Shown: in pieces, positions 28,061-36,674 of the stretch
Layout: the number at the start of each line of letters is the position of its first letter
How positions within the stretch are numbered: the first letter of the stretch is position 1
Assembly (NCBI GenBank): GCA_017620335.1
Contig: JAFZQO010000052.1
Coordinates: 28,581 to 92,580 of the forward strand
DNA length: 64,000 nucleotides
Reading direction: 5' to 3'
Source of the DNA: Bacteroidales bacterium
GTDB lineage: Bacteria > Bacteroidota > Bacteroidia > Bacteroidales > UBA932
The notes under the pieces: generated by a model
Told to the model about the DNA's origin: nothing
What the model saw: the letters and a program-made list of their open reading frames with translations, nothing else
The model's database searches: none
Translations under genes and position numbers: made by a program

Positions 28061-30544
28061 TCAGTTGTCCAATTCGATGTGCACGTTGCCGGCGACCCGG
28101 CAGGTCACCGTCTTTTTCTGTCCCGGCTCGAGCGGGAAGAAGTTGTCGCTCCAGATGGCCGGGACCACGAGGTTCCCGGAGGCGTCCTTCGCCTTCAGGA
28201 TGTTCATATAGGAAATGGTGTCTGAGTTATTGGTGAGCGTCACCTCGGCTTCGCCTTCGCCCCAGGCCACAGTCATCTCCACCTCGGCGGGCCTCTGCGA
28301 GAAGGCGAAGCCAAGGTCGGACCAGGAAGTGATGGGGGTGATGTACCAGTTGGTCCTGCCCCACTCATATTCGTTGTCCTTCGCGCCGATGCAGTAGAAG
28401 TTGTCGGCGAGGAGGCCGCTGCCGTCCGAGACGGAGAGGGCCACGAAATGCGGCTCGCCGTCGTAGCGGGAGAGGTCGAAGACCGGCAGCACGTCGCGGT
28501 AGCCTGCATAGATGTCGCGGGAGTCCTCGCCGATCAGGCGCGATGAGGCGTCATACACCCTGACGCCGGCCTTGAGGGCGACGGGGGTGTCATCCGGCCT
28601 TTCATTCACGACGTAAACGGTCCTGTCGTCATAGTCAAATATCATCTGGACGGGCTCGCAGGCCTTTTTCGTGCCATAATATCCGGCGGTCGGGACTCCG
28701 TACCAGTCATAGAGCTGCCAGTACAGGGAAGGCCAGGCGGAGTTCAGCATCCACTGGACGATGCCGGTGGAACGGGGCATGCGGACGCGGAAGGCCTCGA
28801 ACATGGCGCGGGTGCCGTCGTAATCCACGGCGTGGGCTTTGCGGACATAGTCTTCCAGGCCGTCATAGCCGCCGTATAGGCCTTCGATGGTCTTAGTGAG
28901 CTGTTTGGTGGAGTTCATCGCGGAACCGGATGCGGTGCAATGGTAGTCCCAGGAGTCGGAGAGCGGCCAGAGGGCATCCTCGGGAATCATCCTGCGCAGC
29001 GACTCGAGCTGCGGAAGGTTGGCTCCGATGCCGGTCTCGGTGTTCCAGCCGAAGGCGCCGCCGGCGTCCCTGTCAAGGTACCAGTAGTCGGGAGCGACGT
29101 ACTCGTAGGGGCCTTCCATCTTGGTGCCCGACCAGCCAGCAGTGCTCTCGAGATTCTTGGCGGAGCAGACATACGGACGGTAATCCTCCCTCTCGTAGAT
29201 GGCAAGATAGCGCGCCTCAAGCCCTGGGTTGGGGATGCGGTCGCTGCCAGTCAGCCAGGCGATTACGGAAGGATGGTTGTGCAGGCGCACGACCTGGTCG
29301 TGGAAATACCTGACGGCCAGGGCCTCGGACTCGGGGGTGTTGATGCAGCCGTAGCCCTTCACCTCGGGAAGGCCGCAGTAGTCCTCCCACTCCCACTGGC
29401 AGCTGAAGCCCACCAGGGCCATCAGTCCCAAATAGTCGCAGAGATTGTACACGGTGTCGTCTTTACCCCAAATGTTCTCGAAACGAATGAGGTTGAGGTT
29501 CATGTCCTTGACATAGCGGACCTGGCGCTCGATAGACTCCGGAGTATCCTCCAAGAAGATATCGTCGGTCCAGCCGGCACCCTTCAGCAGGACGTCGCGG
29601 CCATTGAGGGTGAACTGGCGGTAACCCTCCGGGGTAAGGCGGCTCTCGATCTTGCGGATGCCGAAGTTGAGAATCCTGCCGTCCGAAGACTTTCCGCTTT
29701 CATTCACGTCTACGGCAAGGGAGTAAAGCTCGGGGGTACCCAGGTCATATGTCCACCATACACGGGGTTTTTCGACCCTGAGAAGGGGAACGTCGAACGG
29801 GGTCAGGGTGACGTCCCTGGTCTCGCCGGGGCCGAGGGTGACGGGAACGGCCGCCGTACCGCAGTCGTCAAGGGCCAGGCTGACGGCTGCATCGACCGCA
29901 CGGTCCTCCTTGTTGCGGAGAGTCACGCGGACCGTGAGGTCGGCCGACCCGAAAGTATCCGTATCCAAATCGGGAATCACGAAAACGTCCTCGACAGAGA
30001 CGGCTCCCGTCTCATGGAGCGTAACGGGACGGACTATGCCCATGCTCTCGTCCAGCGGACGGGGATTCCAGTCAACGAAGCCGATGTTGAGGTCGCCCGA
30101 CTGTGCCCTGCGGAGTTTCACCTCCAGCTTGTTACGCCTTTTCAGGAGGTCCGTAATGTCGTAAGTGCGGCGGATGAACGGTCCGAAGGTAGTGTCCGAC
30201 GATGCTATTTGTCTTCCGTTCAAGTAAATGTCGGCATAGTAGTTCAGGCCGTCGAACACCAGTTCGGTGTGCCTACCCTTCTTAGGCTTCGAGGAAAAGG
30301 TCTTTGAATAGGTCCAGGTACCGTCGAAGACGGATTTGTCCGCCTTTTCATAATTCCTGCCTTCGAGCAGGTCCTTTCCGAGGAGGCCGGCGGCATGCAT
30401 CGAGCCGGCAACGGTCGAAGGGACCATGGTCTCGAGGCGCTCGCGTCCACCGTCGTGTGAGAGTTTCCAACTGCCATCAAGCCAGTTTTCCCTGCCGCAG
30501 GCGCAGGCGGCCAAAGCCAGGAAAAGGATAAATATCTTTTTCAT
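28061..30544 (-). CDS. GH2 lipoprotein, likely exo-beta-D-glucosaminidase type
   Basis: 827 residues from MKKIFILFLALAACAC; lipobox Cys at 14 or 16. The GH2 sugar-binding domain (about 20-180), Ig-like domains (about 180-300) and TIM barrel (from about 305) are in order. The usual acid/base Glu position reads WLTGSDRIPNP with Asp435, and the nucleophile is Glu503 in WNTETGIG. Exo-beta-D-glucosaminidases such as CsxA use Asp at this position, whereas mannosidases and galactosidases have NE. Hence it probably removes GlcN from chitosan-like ends. It is upstream of susC and divergent from the GH20 gene. The start at 30544 is preferred to one 10 codons upstream, which would lie on top of the -7 box. 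Confidence 0.9.
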   Translation of the reverse strand: MKKIFILFLALAACACGRENWLDGSWKLSHDGGRERLETMVPSTVAGSMHAAGLLGKDLLEGRNYEKADKSVFDGTWTYSKTFSSKPKKGRHTELVFDGLNYYADIYLNGRQIASSDTTFGPFIRRTYDITDLLKRRNKLEVKLRRAQSGDLNIGFVDWNPRPLDESMGIVRPVTLHETGAVSVEDVFVIPDLDTDTFGSADLTVRVTLRNKEDRAVDAAVSLALDDCGTAAVPVTLGPGETRDVTLTPFDVPLLRVEKPRVWWTYDLGTPELYSLAVDVNESGKSSDGRILNFGIRKIESRLTPEGYRQFTLNGRDVLLKGAGWTDDIFLEDTPESIERQVRYVKDMNLNLIRFENIWGKDDTVYNLCDYLGLMALVGFSCQWEWEDYCGLPEVKGYGCINTPESEALAVRYFHDQVVRLHNHPSVIAWLTGSDRIPNPGLEARYLAIYEREDYRPYVCSAKNLESTAGWSGTKMEGPYEYVAPDYWYLDRDAGGAFGWNTETGIGANLPQLESLRRMIPEDALWPLSDSWDYHCTASGSAMNSTKQLTKTIEGLYGGYDGLEDYVRKAHAVDYDGTRAMFEAFRVRMPRSTGIVQWMLNSAWPSLYWQLYDWYGVPTAGYYGTKKACEPVQMIFDYDDRTVYVVNERPDDTPVALKAGVRVYDASSRLIGEDSRDIYAGYRDVLPVFDLSRYDGEPHFVALSVSDGSGLLADNFYCIGAKDNEYEWGRTNWYITPITSWSDLGFAFSQRPAEVEMTVAWGEGEAEVTLTNNSDTISYMNILKAKDASGNLVVPAIWSDNFFPLEPGQKKTVTCRVAGNVHIELDN

Positions 30545-30571
30545 ATTAGGATACAGATAGTCGTGGTTTTG

Positions 30572-30579
30572 CAAAATTA
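30572..30579 (-). promoter_or_regulatory. -7 element of the GH2-susC-susD promoter
   Basis: Minus-strand TAATTTTG matches TAnnTTTG exactly, 28 bp before the GH2 start. No clear TTG is seen at the right distance upstream (the nearest is 24 bp away), which could mean activator dependence. Confidence 0.4.
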
Positions 30580-30642
30580 TTGATTAGATTTGTACTGTAA
30601 ATACAAATTTGCGCATTTAAGCACACAATTTGCGTCAATGTA

Positions 30643-30674
30643 TTGAAACGGTTTAGTTTTTTTTGCCATATTTG
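30643..30674 (+). promoter_or_regulatory. Promoter of the GH20-regulator-phosphatase operon
   Basis: TTG at 30643-30645, 21-bp spacer, CATATTTG at 30667-30674 (one mismatch to TAnnTTTG). The leader to the ATG at 30701 would be about 20 nt. It lies back to back with the GH2 -7 box in the same 156-bp divergent region, a likely target of the XylR-type regulator. Confidence 0.5.
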
Positions 30675-30700
30675 CGTCAGACAACTCAAACAAACTGACA

Positions 30701-32785
30701 ATGAAGGTCAAACGTTCATTTCTCCTTGTTTTGTCCGCATGCGCGCTGTGTGCGGCGTGTTCCTCCCCCTGCCGTATCGTATGGACCGAAGGCGGGACCG
30801 ACCCGGAGAGCGGCAAGGCCCTGCATACTCTTGAAATACTGAACCCTCCCGCAGGGACTGACTGGACCATCTGGTTCGGGCAGTTCCGCACCCCGGTCAC
30901 GATGCAGGAGGGCTCCCCCGCCACGATAGAGCACGTGAGCGGCACCTTATACCGCATCATCCCGGGCGAGGGGGCTGACGGATCCGACATGGTCCTGGCC
31001 TATGAGGCCCGTCCCCTGGCCAACCAGTGCCGGGCCCCGGAAGGCTTCTACCTGCAGGAGAAGGGCGGGAAGGCCCGTCCCGTAGGAGTGTCTTACAATT
31101 TCCTCCCGGCGGAGGAAGTGAAGACCTTCGCGTGGAACCATGTCGCCACGGGGGTTTTTGACATCATCCCCCGCCTGAAACAGGTGGAAACGAATGAAGG
31201 CGTCACGAACATCCAATACCTTGCCCCCAACGACATCGTTTATGACAGCAGCCAGGTCCCCGGCTGGTACCGGATAACCCTGGACGGGAAGATCCATATC
31301 GAGGCCGCGGACAAGGAGGGCGCCGAACACGCCGTCGTCACCCTGACCAAGCTCAGGGAGAATTCCGGTGATTTCAACGTGCCCGACTGCGTCATCACAG
31401 ACTGGCCCGACCTTCCTTACCGCGGCCTCATGCTGGACGTCAGCCGCAATTTCACGAAAAAGGACGACATGATACGCCTGATAAGCCTCCTGGCCCATTA
31501 TAAGGTCAACCGCCTGCACCTGCATTTCGGCGACGACGAGGGCTGGCGCATAGAGATAGACGGACTCCCTGAGCTCACCTCCTACGGAGCGTTCCGCGGC
31601 ATCCCCGAGCTGCAGGAGGACGGCTCCATAAAGGAGCCCGACGCCCTGCAGCCCACCTACTGCGGTTCGCTGGACCGCGATGACAAGGCGTCGCCCGCCA
31701 ACGGATACTACTCACACGAAGATTTCGTGGAGATACTACGGTGCGCGTGGGACTCCGGCATACGCGTCATCCCTGAATTCGACACTCCGGGACACTCCCG
31801 CGCGGCGGTCAAGTCCATGGAGGTCAGGGCCGCCCGCACCGGTGACACGACTTACCTGCTGTCCGAACCGGAAGACACTTCCGAATACGAGTCCGTGCAG
31901 GACTATACCGACAATGTCATCAACGTCGCCCTCCCCTCCACCTATGCCTTCATTGGCAAGGTGTTCGACGGGCTCATCGCCATGTATGAAGAGGCGGGCG
32001 TTCCGCTCGAGGCCATCCACATCGGCGGCGACGAGGTGCCTGAGGGCGCCTGGACGGGCTCGCCGGCCTGCCGGGCCCTCATGGAGGCCAACGGCAGGAC
32101 CGATACCGCCTGGCTGACGGACTACTACATCAACCGGGTGCTGGACCTTGCCGAGGAAAGGGGCATAAAGATAGCCGGCTGGCAGGACATCTGCCAGGGA
32201 GTGGAGCCTGCCACCTTTGAGCGGCTTAAGAAGGACCTGGCTTTCACCAACTTCTGGACCGTCTCGCATGGGCGCGACGAGCTGGCTTACCAGTTCGCGG
32301 ACGAAGGGATACCCGTCGTAATCTCGAGCGCCCCGAACTGCTACCTCGATTTCGCATACAACCCCTCCAAGACCGAGCGCGGGCACAACTGGGGCGGCTA
32401 CGTGGACGAGAGGCGTTCCTTCTCCCTCCTCCCGTACGACATATACCGTTCGGTGCGCTGGGACGATTACGGGGAGATCGCGGACATTTCCCAGGCTGAC
32501 GCTGGGAAGACCCCTCTGCTCCCGGATTCCCGCGGGAACATCATAGGCGTGTCCGGCCAGCTCTGGGCGGAGACATTGCGCAACTTCGACCACGTGACCT
32601 ATTACATCTTCCCTAAGGCCCTCGGCCTCTTCGAGCGCGGGTGGAACGCCACGCCGGCCTGGCAGGACACCAGGGTATCCGACGACCCCGCCTTCACCGA
32701 AGATTTCGACCGCTTCTTCAGCATCGTCACCGACCACGAATATCCTTACTACGAGTCCCTGGGAATAACCTACCACCGCCATTGA
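30701..32785 (+). CDS. GH20 beta-N-acetylhexosaminidase lipoprotein
   Basis: 694 residues. Lipobox CAAC gives Cys20. Residues 40-95 resemble the CHB_HEX carbohydrate-binding domain (DWTIWFGQFRTPV). A GH20b-like domain follows (about 150-235), then the TIM barrel with LHLHFGDDEGWRIEI, IPEFDTPGHSRAA and the catalytic Asp444-Glu445 pair in IHIGGDEVPEGAW, which does substrate-assisted hydrolysis of terminal GlcNAc or GalNAc. It is the first gene of a three-gene operon and fits a surface enzyme that trims amino-sugar glycans for the adjacent SusCD. One base separates it from the regulator gene. Confidence 0.96.
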   Translation: MKVKRSFLLVLSACALCAACSSPCRIVWTEGGTDPESGKALHTLEILNPPAGTDWTIWFGQFRTPVTMQEGSPATIEHVSGTLYRIIPGEGADGSDMVLAYEARPLANQCRAPEGFYLQEKGGKARPVGVSYNFLPAEEVKTFAWNHVATGVFDIIPRLKQVETNEGVTNIQYLAPNDIVYDSSQVPGWYRITLDGKIHIEAADKEGAEHAVVTLTKLRENSGDFNVPDCVITDWPDLPYRGLMLDVSRNFTKKDDMIRLISLLAHYKVNRLHLHFGDDEGWRIEIDGLPELTSYGAFRGIPELQEDGSIKEPDALQPTYCGSLDRDDKASPANGYYSHEDFVEILRCAWDSGIRVIPEFDTPGHSRAAVKSMEVRAARTGDTTYLLSEPEDTSEYESVQDYTDNVINVALPSTYAFIGKVFDGLIAMYEEAGVPLEAIHIGGDEVPEGAWTGSPACRALMEANGRTDTAWLTDYYINRVLDLAEERGIKIAGWQDICQGVEPATFERLKKDLAFTNFWTVSHGRDELAYQFADEGIPVVISSAPNCYLDFAYNPSKTERGHNWGGYVDERRSFSLLPYDIYRSVRWDDYGEIADISQADAGKTPLLPDSRGNIIGVSGQLWAETLRNFDHVTYYIFPKALGLFERGWNATPAWQDTRVSDDPAFTEDFDRFFSIVTDHEYPYYESLGITYHRH

Positions 32786-32786
32786 C

Positions 32787-33956
32787 ATGCTCCGCCTGCT
32801 CATCATAACCGACTTCACGGAGTCCTTCGCGCGCAAGCTGCTGAAGGGCATTGTGGACTATTCACGCACCAAGGAGCAGTGGGTAATATGCCGCATGCCT
32901 CCAGCGTACAAGGCGCAGATCGGAATTCCGGGCGTGGTCAGGTTCGCAAAGGACTGGGGCGCCGACGCCGTCATCGGGCAGTTCGAGGAGACCGACGACG
33001 TCGGCCTCTTTGCCAAGAACGGCATCGCCGCAGTAGCGCAGGATTTCAAGAAACGCTTCACCTCCATCCCCAACATCACCGCGGATTACATCGGGACGGG
33101 ACGCATGGCCGCGCGTTTCTACATAGACAGGGGCTTCCGCAACTTCGGCTTCTTCGGCTTCAACCACGTCTGCTGGTCCGACGAGCGTCTCGAAGGCTTC
33201 CGCCGGGAAGTGGAGGAAGCCGGCTTCGGCGACTCATTCTATCCCTACAACCTGCAGGACATCGACCATCTGTGGTACTATGAGCGTGACAAGATGGCGG
33301 AATGGCTGCGCATGATCCCCAAGCCCATAGGCATCATGGCCTGCGACGACAACCAGGGCAACAACCTCATAGAAGCCTGCCACTCAGCCGGAGTGAAGAT
33401 ACCTTCCGAAGTGTCGGTCATGGGCGTGGATAACGACGAACTTCTATGCAACCTGGGCAGCACCACAATGTCCAGCATATCGGTAGACATAGAGGAAGGA
33501 GGCTGGAAGACCGCGGAGCTCATCGAGCGCATGGTCTCCTTCCCCGGGGCACCGGTCGAGGATGTGGTCCTGAATCCTGTCAAGATAGTCGGCCGCATGT
33601 CCACCGCCGCCTTCGCCACGGACGACGACCAGATCCAGAAGGCGGTCCAGTTCATACACAGGAACTACCAGAAGAAGATCTCGGTCAAGGACGTGACGGC
33701 CGAGGTCGCGTTGTCCCGCAGGCTCCTCGAACGGAGGTTCAAGAGCGTGACGGGACAGACCATCTACCAGTATATCACAGACCTGAAGATAAAGCATTTC
33801 TCGGAAATGCTCCTGAATACGGGGGACCAGGTGATCAACATCGCCCTCTCGCTGGGGGAGAACGACACCAAGAGCATCGCCAGGCGCTTCAAACAGCTGT
33901 ACGGATGCACCCCGCACGAATGGAGGGAAATACATCAAAAAGATAAACAGACATGA
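32787..33956 (+). CDS. XylR-type transcriptional regulator (LacI-like sensor plus AraC helix-turn-helix)
   Basis: 389 residues. Residues 1-275 are a periplasmic-binding-protein-like sensor (LLIITDFTESFARKLLKGI, FGFFGFNHVCWSDERLEGFR, PIGIMACDDNQGNNLIEAC). Residues 285-385 are an AraC double helix-turn-helix (ISVKDVTAEVALSRRLLERRF and ALSLGENDTKSIARRFKQLYG). There is no signal peptide, so it senses a cytoplasmic sugar. Being inside the GH20 operon and next to the divergent PUL promoters, it is the probable local regulator. No HTCS or ECF sigma gene is present here. It overlaps the next gene by ATGA. Confidence 0.92.
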   Translation: MLRLLIITDFTESFARKLLKGIVDYSRTKEQWVICRMPPAYKAQIGIPGVVRFAKDWGADAVIGQFEETDDVGLFAKNGIAAVAQDFKKRFTSIPNITADYIGTGRMAARFYIDRGFRNFGFFGFNHVCWSDERLEGFRREVEEAGFGDSFYPYNLQDIDHLWYYERDKMAEWLRMIPKPIGIMACDDNQGNNLIEACHSAGVKIPSEVSVMGVDNDELLCNLGSTTMSSISVDIEEGGWKTAELIERMVSFPGAPVEDVVLNPVKIVGRMSTAAFATDDDQIQKAVQFIHRNYQKKISVKDVTAEVALSRRLLERRFKSVTGQTIYQYITDLKIKHFSEMLLNTGDQVINIALSLGENDTKSIARRFKQLYGCTPHEWREIHQKDKQT

Positions 33957-35875
33957 GAAAACCCATCATCCTGGCCGCCCTGCTGATGCTGGCGGGCGCC
34001 CTGCACACCGGAGCGCAGCAGCCGGACGCCATCCGTCAGCTCGAGCTCCATCCGGAATTCCTGGACGGAACCGACTACCTCTGTCCGACAGGGCCGGCGG
34101 CCCTGACTCCGGCTCCGAAGGGTTACAAAGCCTTCTATATCAGCCACTATGGCCGCCATGGCGCACGTTATGCCTGGCAGAGCGACATGTACTCCAGCCT
34201 GAACGAAGTCTTCTCCACGCAGGAAAAGGAGGGCAACCTCACGGAGCAGGGTAAGGACTACAAGCGTCGCTTCGACAGCCTCTTCCCGTCGGTGCGCTAC
34301 CGCACCGGGGACCTCTCCCGCAAGGGCTGGCAGCAGCAGCAGGAACTCGCCGCGCGCATATACGCCAACTTCCCTGAGGTATTCCCTGACGGGGCCCATG
34401 TCCGTGCCTGGACGTCGACTTCCACCCGGTGCGTCATGACCATGTCGGCTTTCTGTATCGGGCTCAAGGGACGCAACCCCAAACTGGATATTTTCGAGAA
34501 TTTCGGCGTGTATTTCCTGCCGGCCATCCTGCCCATGGACCGCAGCAACCCCTTCCGCCGCGAGGTCATACCCGAGACACCGCTGGCTTTCAAGGAGACC
34601 TGGGAGGAGTACGTGGACAGGACCGTCGACTACAAGTCCATCCTCGCGCGCCTCTTCAAGGACCCGGACAAGGCTGTTTCCGAAGAGGACCAGTGGAATC
34701 TGGCGTCGTACTTGTATTTCTTCGCGGCGGGCATGGCCAGCCTTGACACCGATCTGGACTTCACGGATATCTTCACACCCGAGGACCGCATCGCCCTCTG
34801 GAAGGCCGACGATTTCCAGTTCTACGCCAACGCCTGGCCCACCCATCTGGGATACAGCCCCATCGTTGACGACATCATCGCCAAGGCCGACGCGAGGATA
34901 GCCGCCGGCGAGGTTGGCGCGGACCTTCGTTTCGGCCATGACTACACTTTCCTGCCGCTGCTCATGACGCTCGGCGTCAACGGATACAACCACTCCGTGG
35001 AGAATCCGGACGACATCCCCATGTGGTGCCGCCTGCAGGACGTCCCCATGGGAGCGAACCTCCAGTTCGTATTCTACCGCAGCAAGCGTTCGCCGAAGGT
35101 GCTGTTCAAGGTACTCCTCAACGGTCAGGAGGCCCGCCTGCCGCTCGCGACCGACACCTTCCCCTACTATGACTGGGATGCTTTCAAGAACCAGGGCTAC
35201 AGCCCCGTGATGGGCGGAGTGACGACCATCGACACGACCGTCCCGGAGGTCTCCGGCCTGTGCGCGGCTCCCGCCGGTGACGGCATGCTGGCCGCCTCCG
35301 ACGACAACGGTGTGTACCATGTCGCCTGGGACGGCACCACCACGGAGTTCTTCAACAGCCACATGGACTGCGAGGGCGTGACGATCGACCCTGAGACGAA
35401 GGACGTCTATTACATTATCGAGAGAAGGCAGGAGGTGCGCAGGCTCAAGGCCCCGGACTACAAGGATTCCGAGCTCCTCACCACCATCAAGGACGTGGGA
35501 TACCGCACCAACAGCGGCCTGGAGGGCGTCACGTTCTACAAGGACGGGACGGTGCTGGTCGGAAACCAGGCGCATCCCACCCTTCTGATGTGCTATTCGC
35601 CCGAGAAGGATGAGATGCTGTGGCAGAAGGAGCTGACTTTCACCTCCGAGATCGCCGACCTGTACTACGACCCGGTGCGCGACGTGCTGTGGGTGGCGGA
35701 CAGCGAGCGTCACGTCTTCTACCTCTGCAGTGCTGAGGGCGAAGTCATGAACTCATACCCGATGCCCGACATAGACAACGGAGAAGGGCTGTTCGTGGAT
35801 CACGCGAACAGCTGCATCTGGATCGGAGATGACACCACCTCCAAGGTGTACAGGATCAGTTTCGAGAACCTATAA
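33953..35875 (+). CDS. Exported histidine phosphatase (phytase/acid phosphatase clade) fused to a SdiA-regulated-like beta-propeller
   Basis: 640 residues with signal peptide ending TGAQ (22). Residues about 55-415 are a branch-2 histidine phosphatase: phosphate loop Arg68-His69-Gly-Ala-Arg72 and the proton-donor His329-Asp330 in FGHDYTFLPLL. Residues about 418-640 form a second domain with repeated blades (GLCAAPAGDGMLAASDDNG, CEGVTIDPETKDVYYIIERR, SGLEGVTFYKDGT) like SdiA-regulated/esterase-like propellers. The first domain should hydrolyse a phosphomonoester in the periplasm; the second is of unknown role. It starts with ATGA overlap on the regulator gene and ends adjoining nagB's stop. 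Confidence 0.82.
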   Translation: MRKPIILAALLMLAGALHTGAQQPDAIRQLELHPEFLDGTDYLCPTGPAALTPAPKGYKAFYISHYGRHGARYAWQSDMYSSLNEVFSTQEKEGNLTEQGKDYKRRFDSLFPSVRYRTGDLSRKGWQQQQELAARIYANFPEVFPDGAHVRAWTSTSTRCVMTMSAFCIGLKGRNPKLDIFENFGVYFLPAILPMDRSNPFRREVIPETPLAFKETWEEYVDRTVDYKSILARLFKDPDKAVSEEDQWNLASYLYFFAAGMASLDTDLDFTDIFTPEDRIALWKADDFQFYANAWPTHLGYSPIVDDIIAKADARIAAGEVGADLRFGHDYTFLPLLMTLGVNGYNHSVENPDDIPMWCRLQDVPMGANLQFVFYRSKRSPKVLFKVLLNGQEARLPLATDTFPYYDWDAFKNQGYSPVMGGVTTIDTTVPEVSGLCAAPAGDGMLAASDDNGVYHVAWDGTTTEFFNSHMDCEGVTIDPETKDVYYIIERRQEVRRLKAPDYKDSELLTTIKDVGYRTNSGLEGVTFYKDGTVLVGNQAHPTLLMCYSPEKDEMLWQKELTFTSEIADLYYDPVRDVLWVADSERHVFYLCSAEGEVMNSYPMPDIDNGEGLFVDHANSCIWIGDDTTSKVYRISFENL

Positions 35876-36667
35876 TCCCATTTCCGCGGCCTCTACGGCC
35901 TTGAAATAGCGGTAGCTGTTGACCTTCACCTCGCCGATGGCGGACTCGTCGCAGACGATGATGCCGGCGGGGTGATTCTGCAGTGCGCTGACCGTATTGT
36001 AGTGGGACAGGGGGCCTTCGATGGCGCTGGCAAGGGCGCGGGCCTTCTTGGAACCGAACGCGAGGATCATCACCTCCTTGGAAGCCATCACCGTGGCGAC
36101 GCCGACTGACAGGGCCTGGGAAGGAACGGCCTCTGGGTCGCCGCCGAAGAAGCGGGAGTTGACCTCGCGGGTGTCCTGGGTAAGGGTGACGACGCGGGTG
36201 CGGGAATCAAGCGGGGAGAAAGGCTCGTTGAAAGCGATGTGACCGTCCTCGCCGATGCCTCCCATGAAGAGGTCGATGCCTCCGGCCTTCACGATGGCCT
36301 CCTCGTAGGCTGCGCATTCGGCGGCAAGGTCGGGGGCGTTGCCGTTGAGGATATGGATGTTCTCCAGGGGCTCGTCGATGTGGTTGAAGAGGTTGGTGAA
36401 CATGAAGGAGTGGTAGCTCTCGGGGTGCTCAACGGGCAAGCCGACATACTCATCCATGTTGAATGAGATGACGTTCCTGAAGGAGAGCTCACCGGCCTTG
36501 ACCATGCGCACGAGTTCGGCGTAGGTGTTGAGCGGGGTGGAGCCGGTGGGAAGGCCGAGGACGAAGGGCTCGTCGGTGCGTGCTGCCTTTTCCTTGATCT
36601 TGGCGGCGATGTAGCGGGCGGCCCATATGCCGCCGTCCTTCGCATTGTTTCTGATAATGACTTTCAT
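35870..36667 (-). CDS. nagB: Glucosamine-6-phosphate deaminase
   Basis: 265 residues, the standard NagB length. The substrate loop GLPTGSTPLNTY is at 39-49. The four catalytic positions known from E. coli NagB are all present with the same numbering: Asp72 (NMDEYVG), Asp141, His143 and Glu148 (GIGEDGHIAFNEP). It converts GlcN-6-P to Fru-6-P and ammonia in the cytoplasm. It lies 7 bp after the NagB-like/LmbE fusion gene, in one operon. Some allosteric-site residues of E. coli cannot be judged here. Confidence 0.96.
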   Translation of the reverse strand: MKVIIRNNAKDGGIWAARYIAAKIKEKAARTDEPFVLGLPTGSTPLNTYAELVRMVKAGELSFRNVISFNMDEYVGLPVEHPESYHSFMFTNLFNHIDEPLENIHILNGNAPDLAAECAAYEEAIVKAGGIDLFMGGIGEDGHIAFNEPFSPLDSRTRVVTLTQDTREVNSRFFGGDPEAVPSQALSVGVATVMASKEVMILAFGSKKARALASAIEGPLSHYNTVSALQNHPAGIIVCDESAIGEVKVNSYRYFKAVEAAEMGL

Positions 36668-36674
36668 ATAGGTA

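Noticed and set aside
24569-28225. Long plus-strand frames opposite susC and susD (661 and 530 codons)
   Set aside because: Shadows of SusC/SusD; Val/Gly/Asp-rich translations with no recognisable domain.
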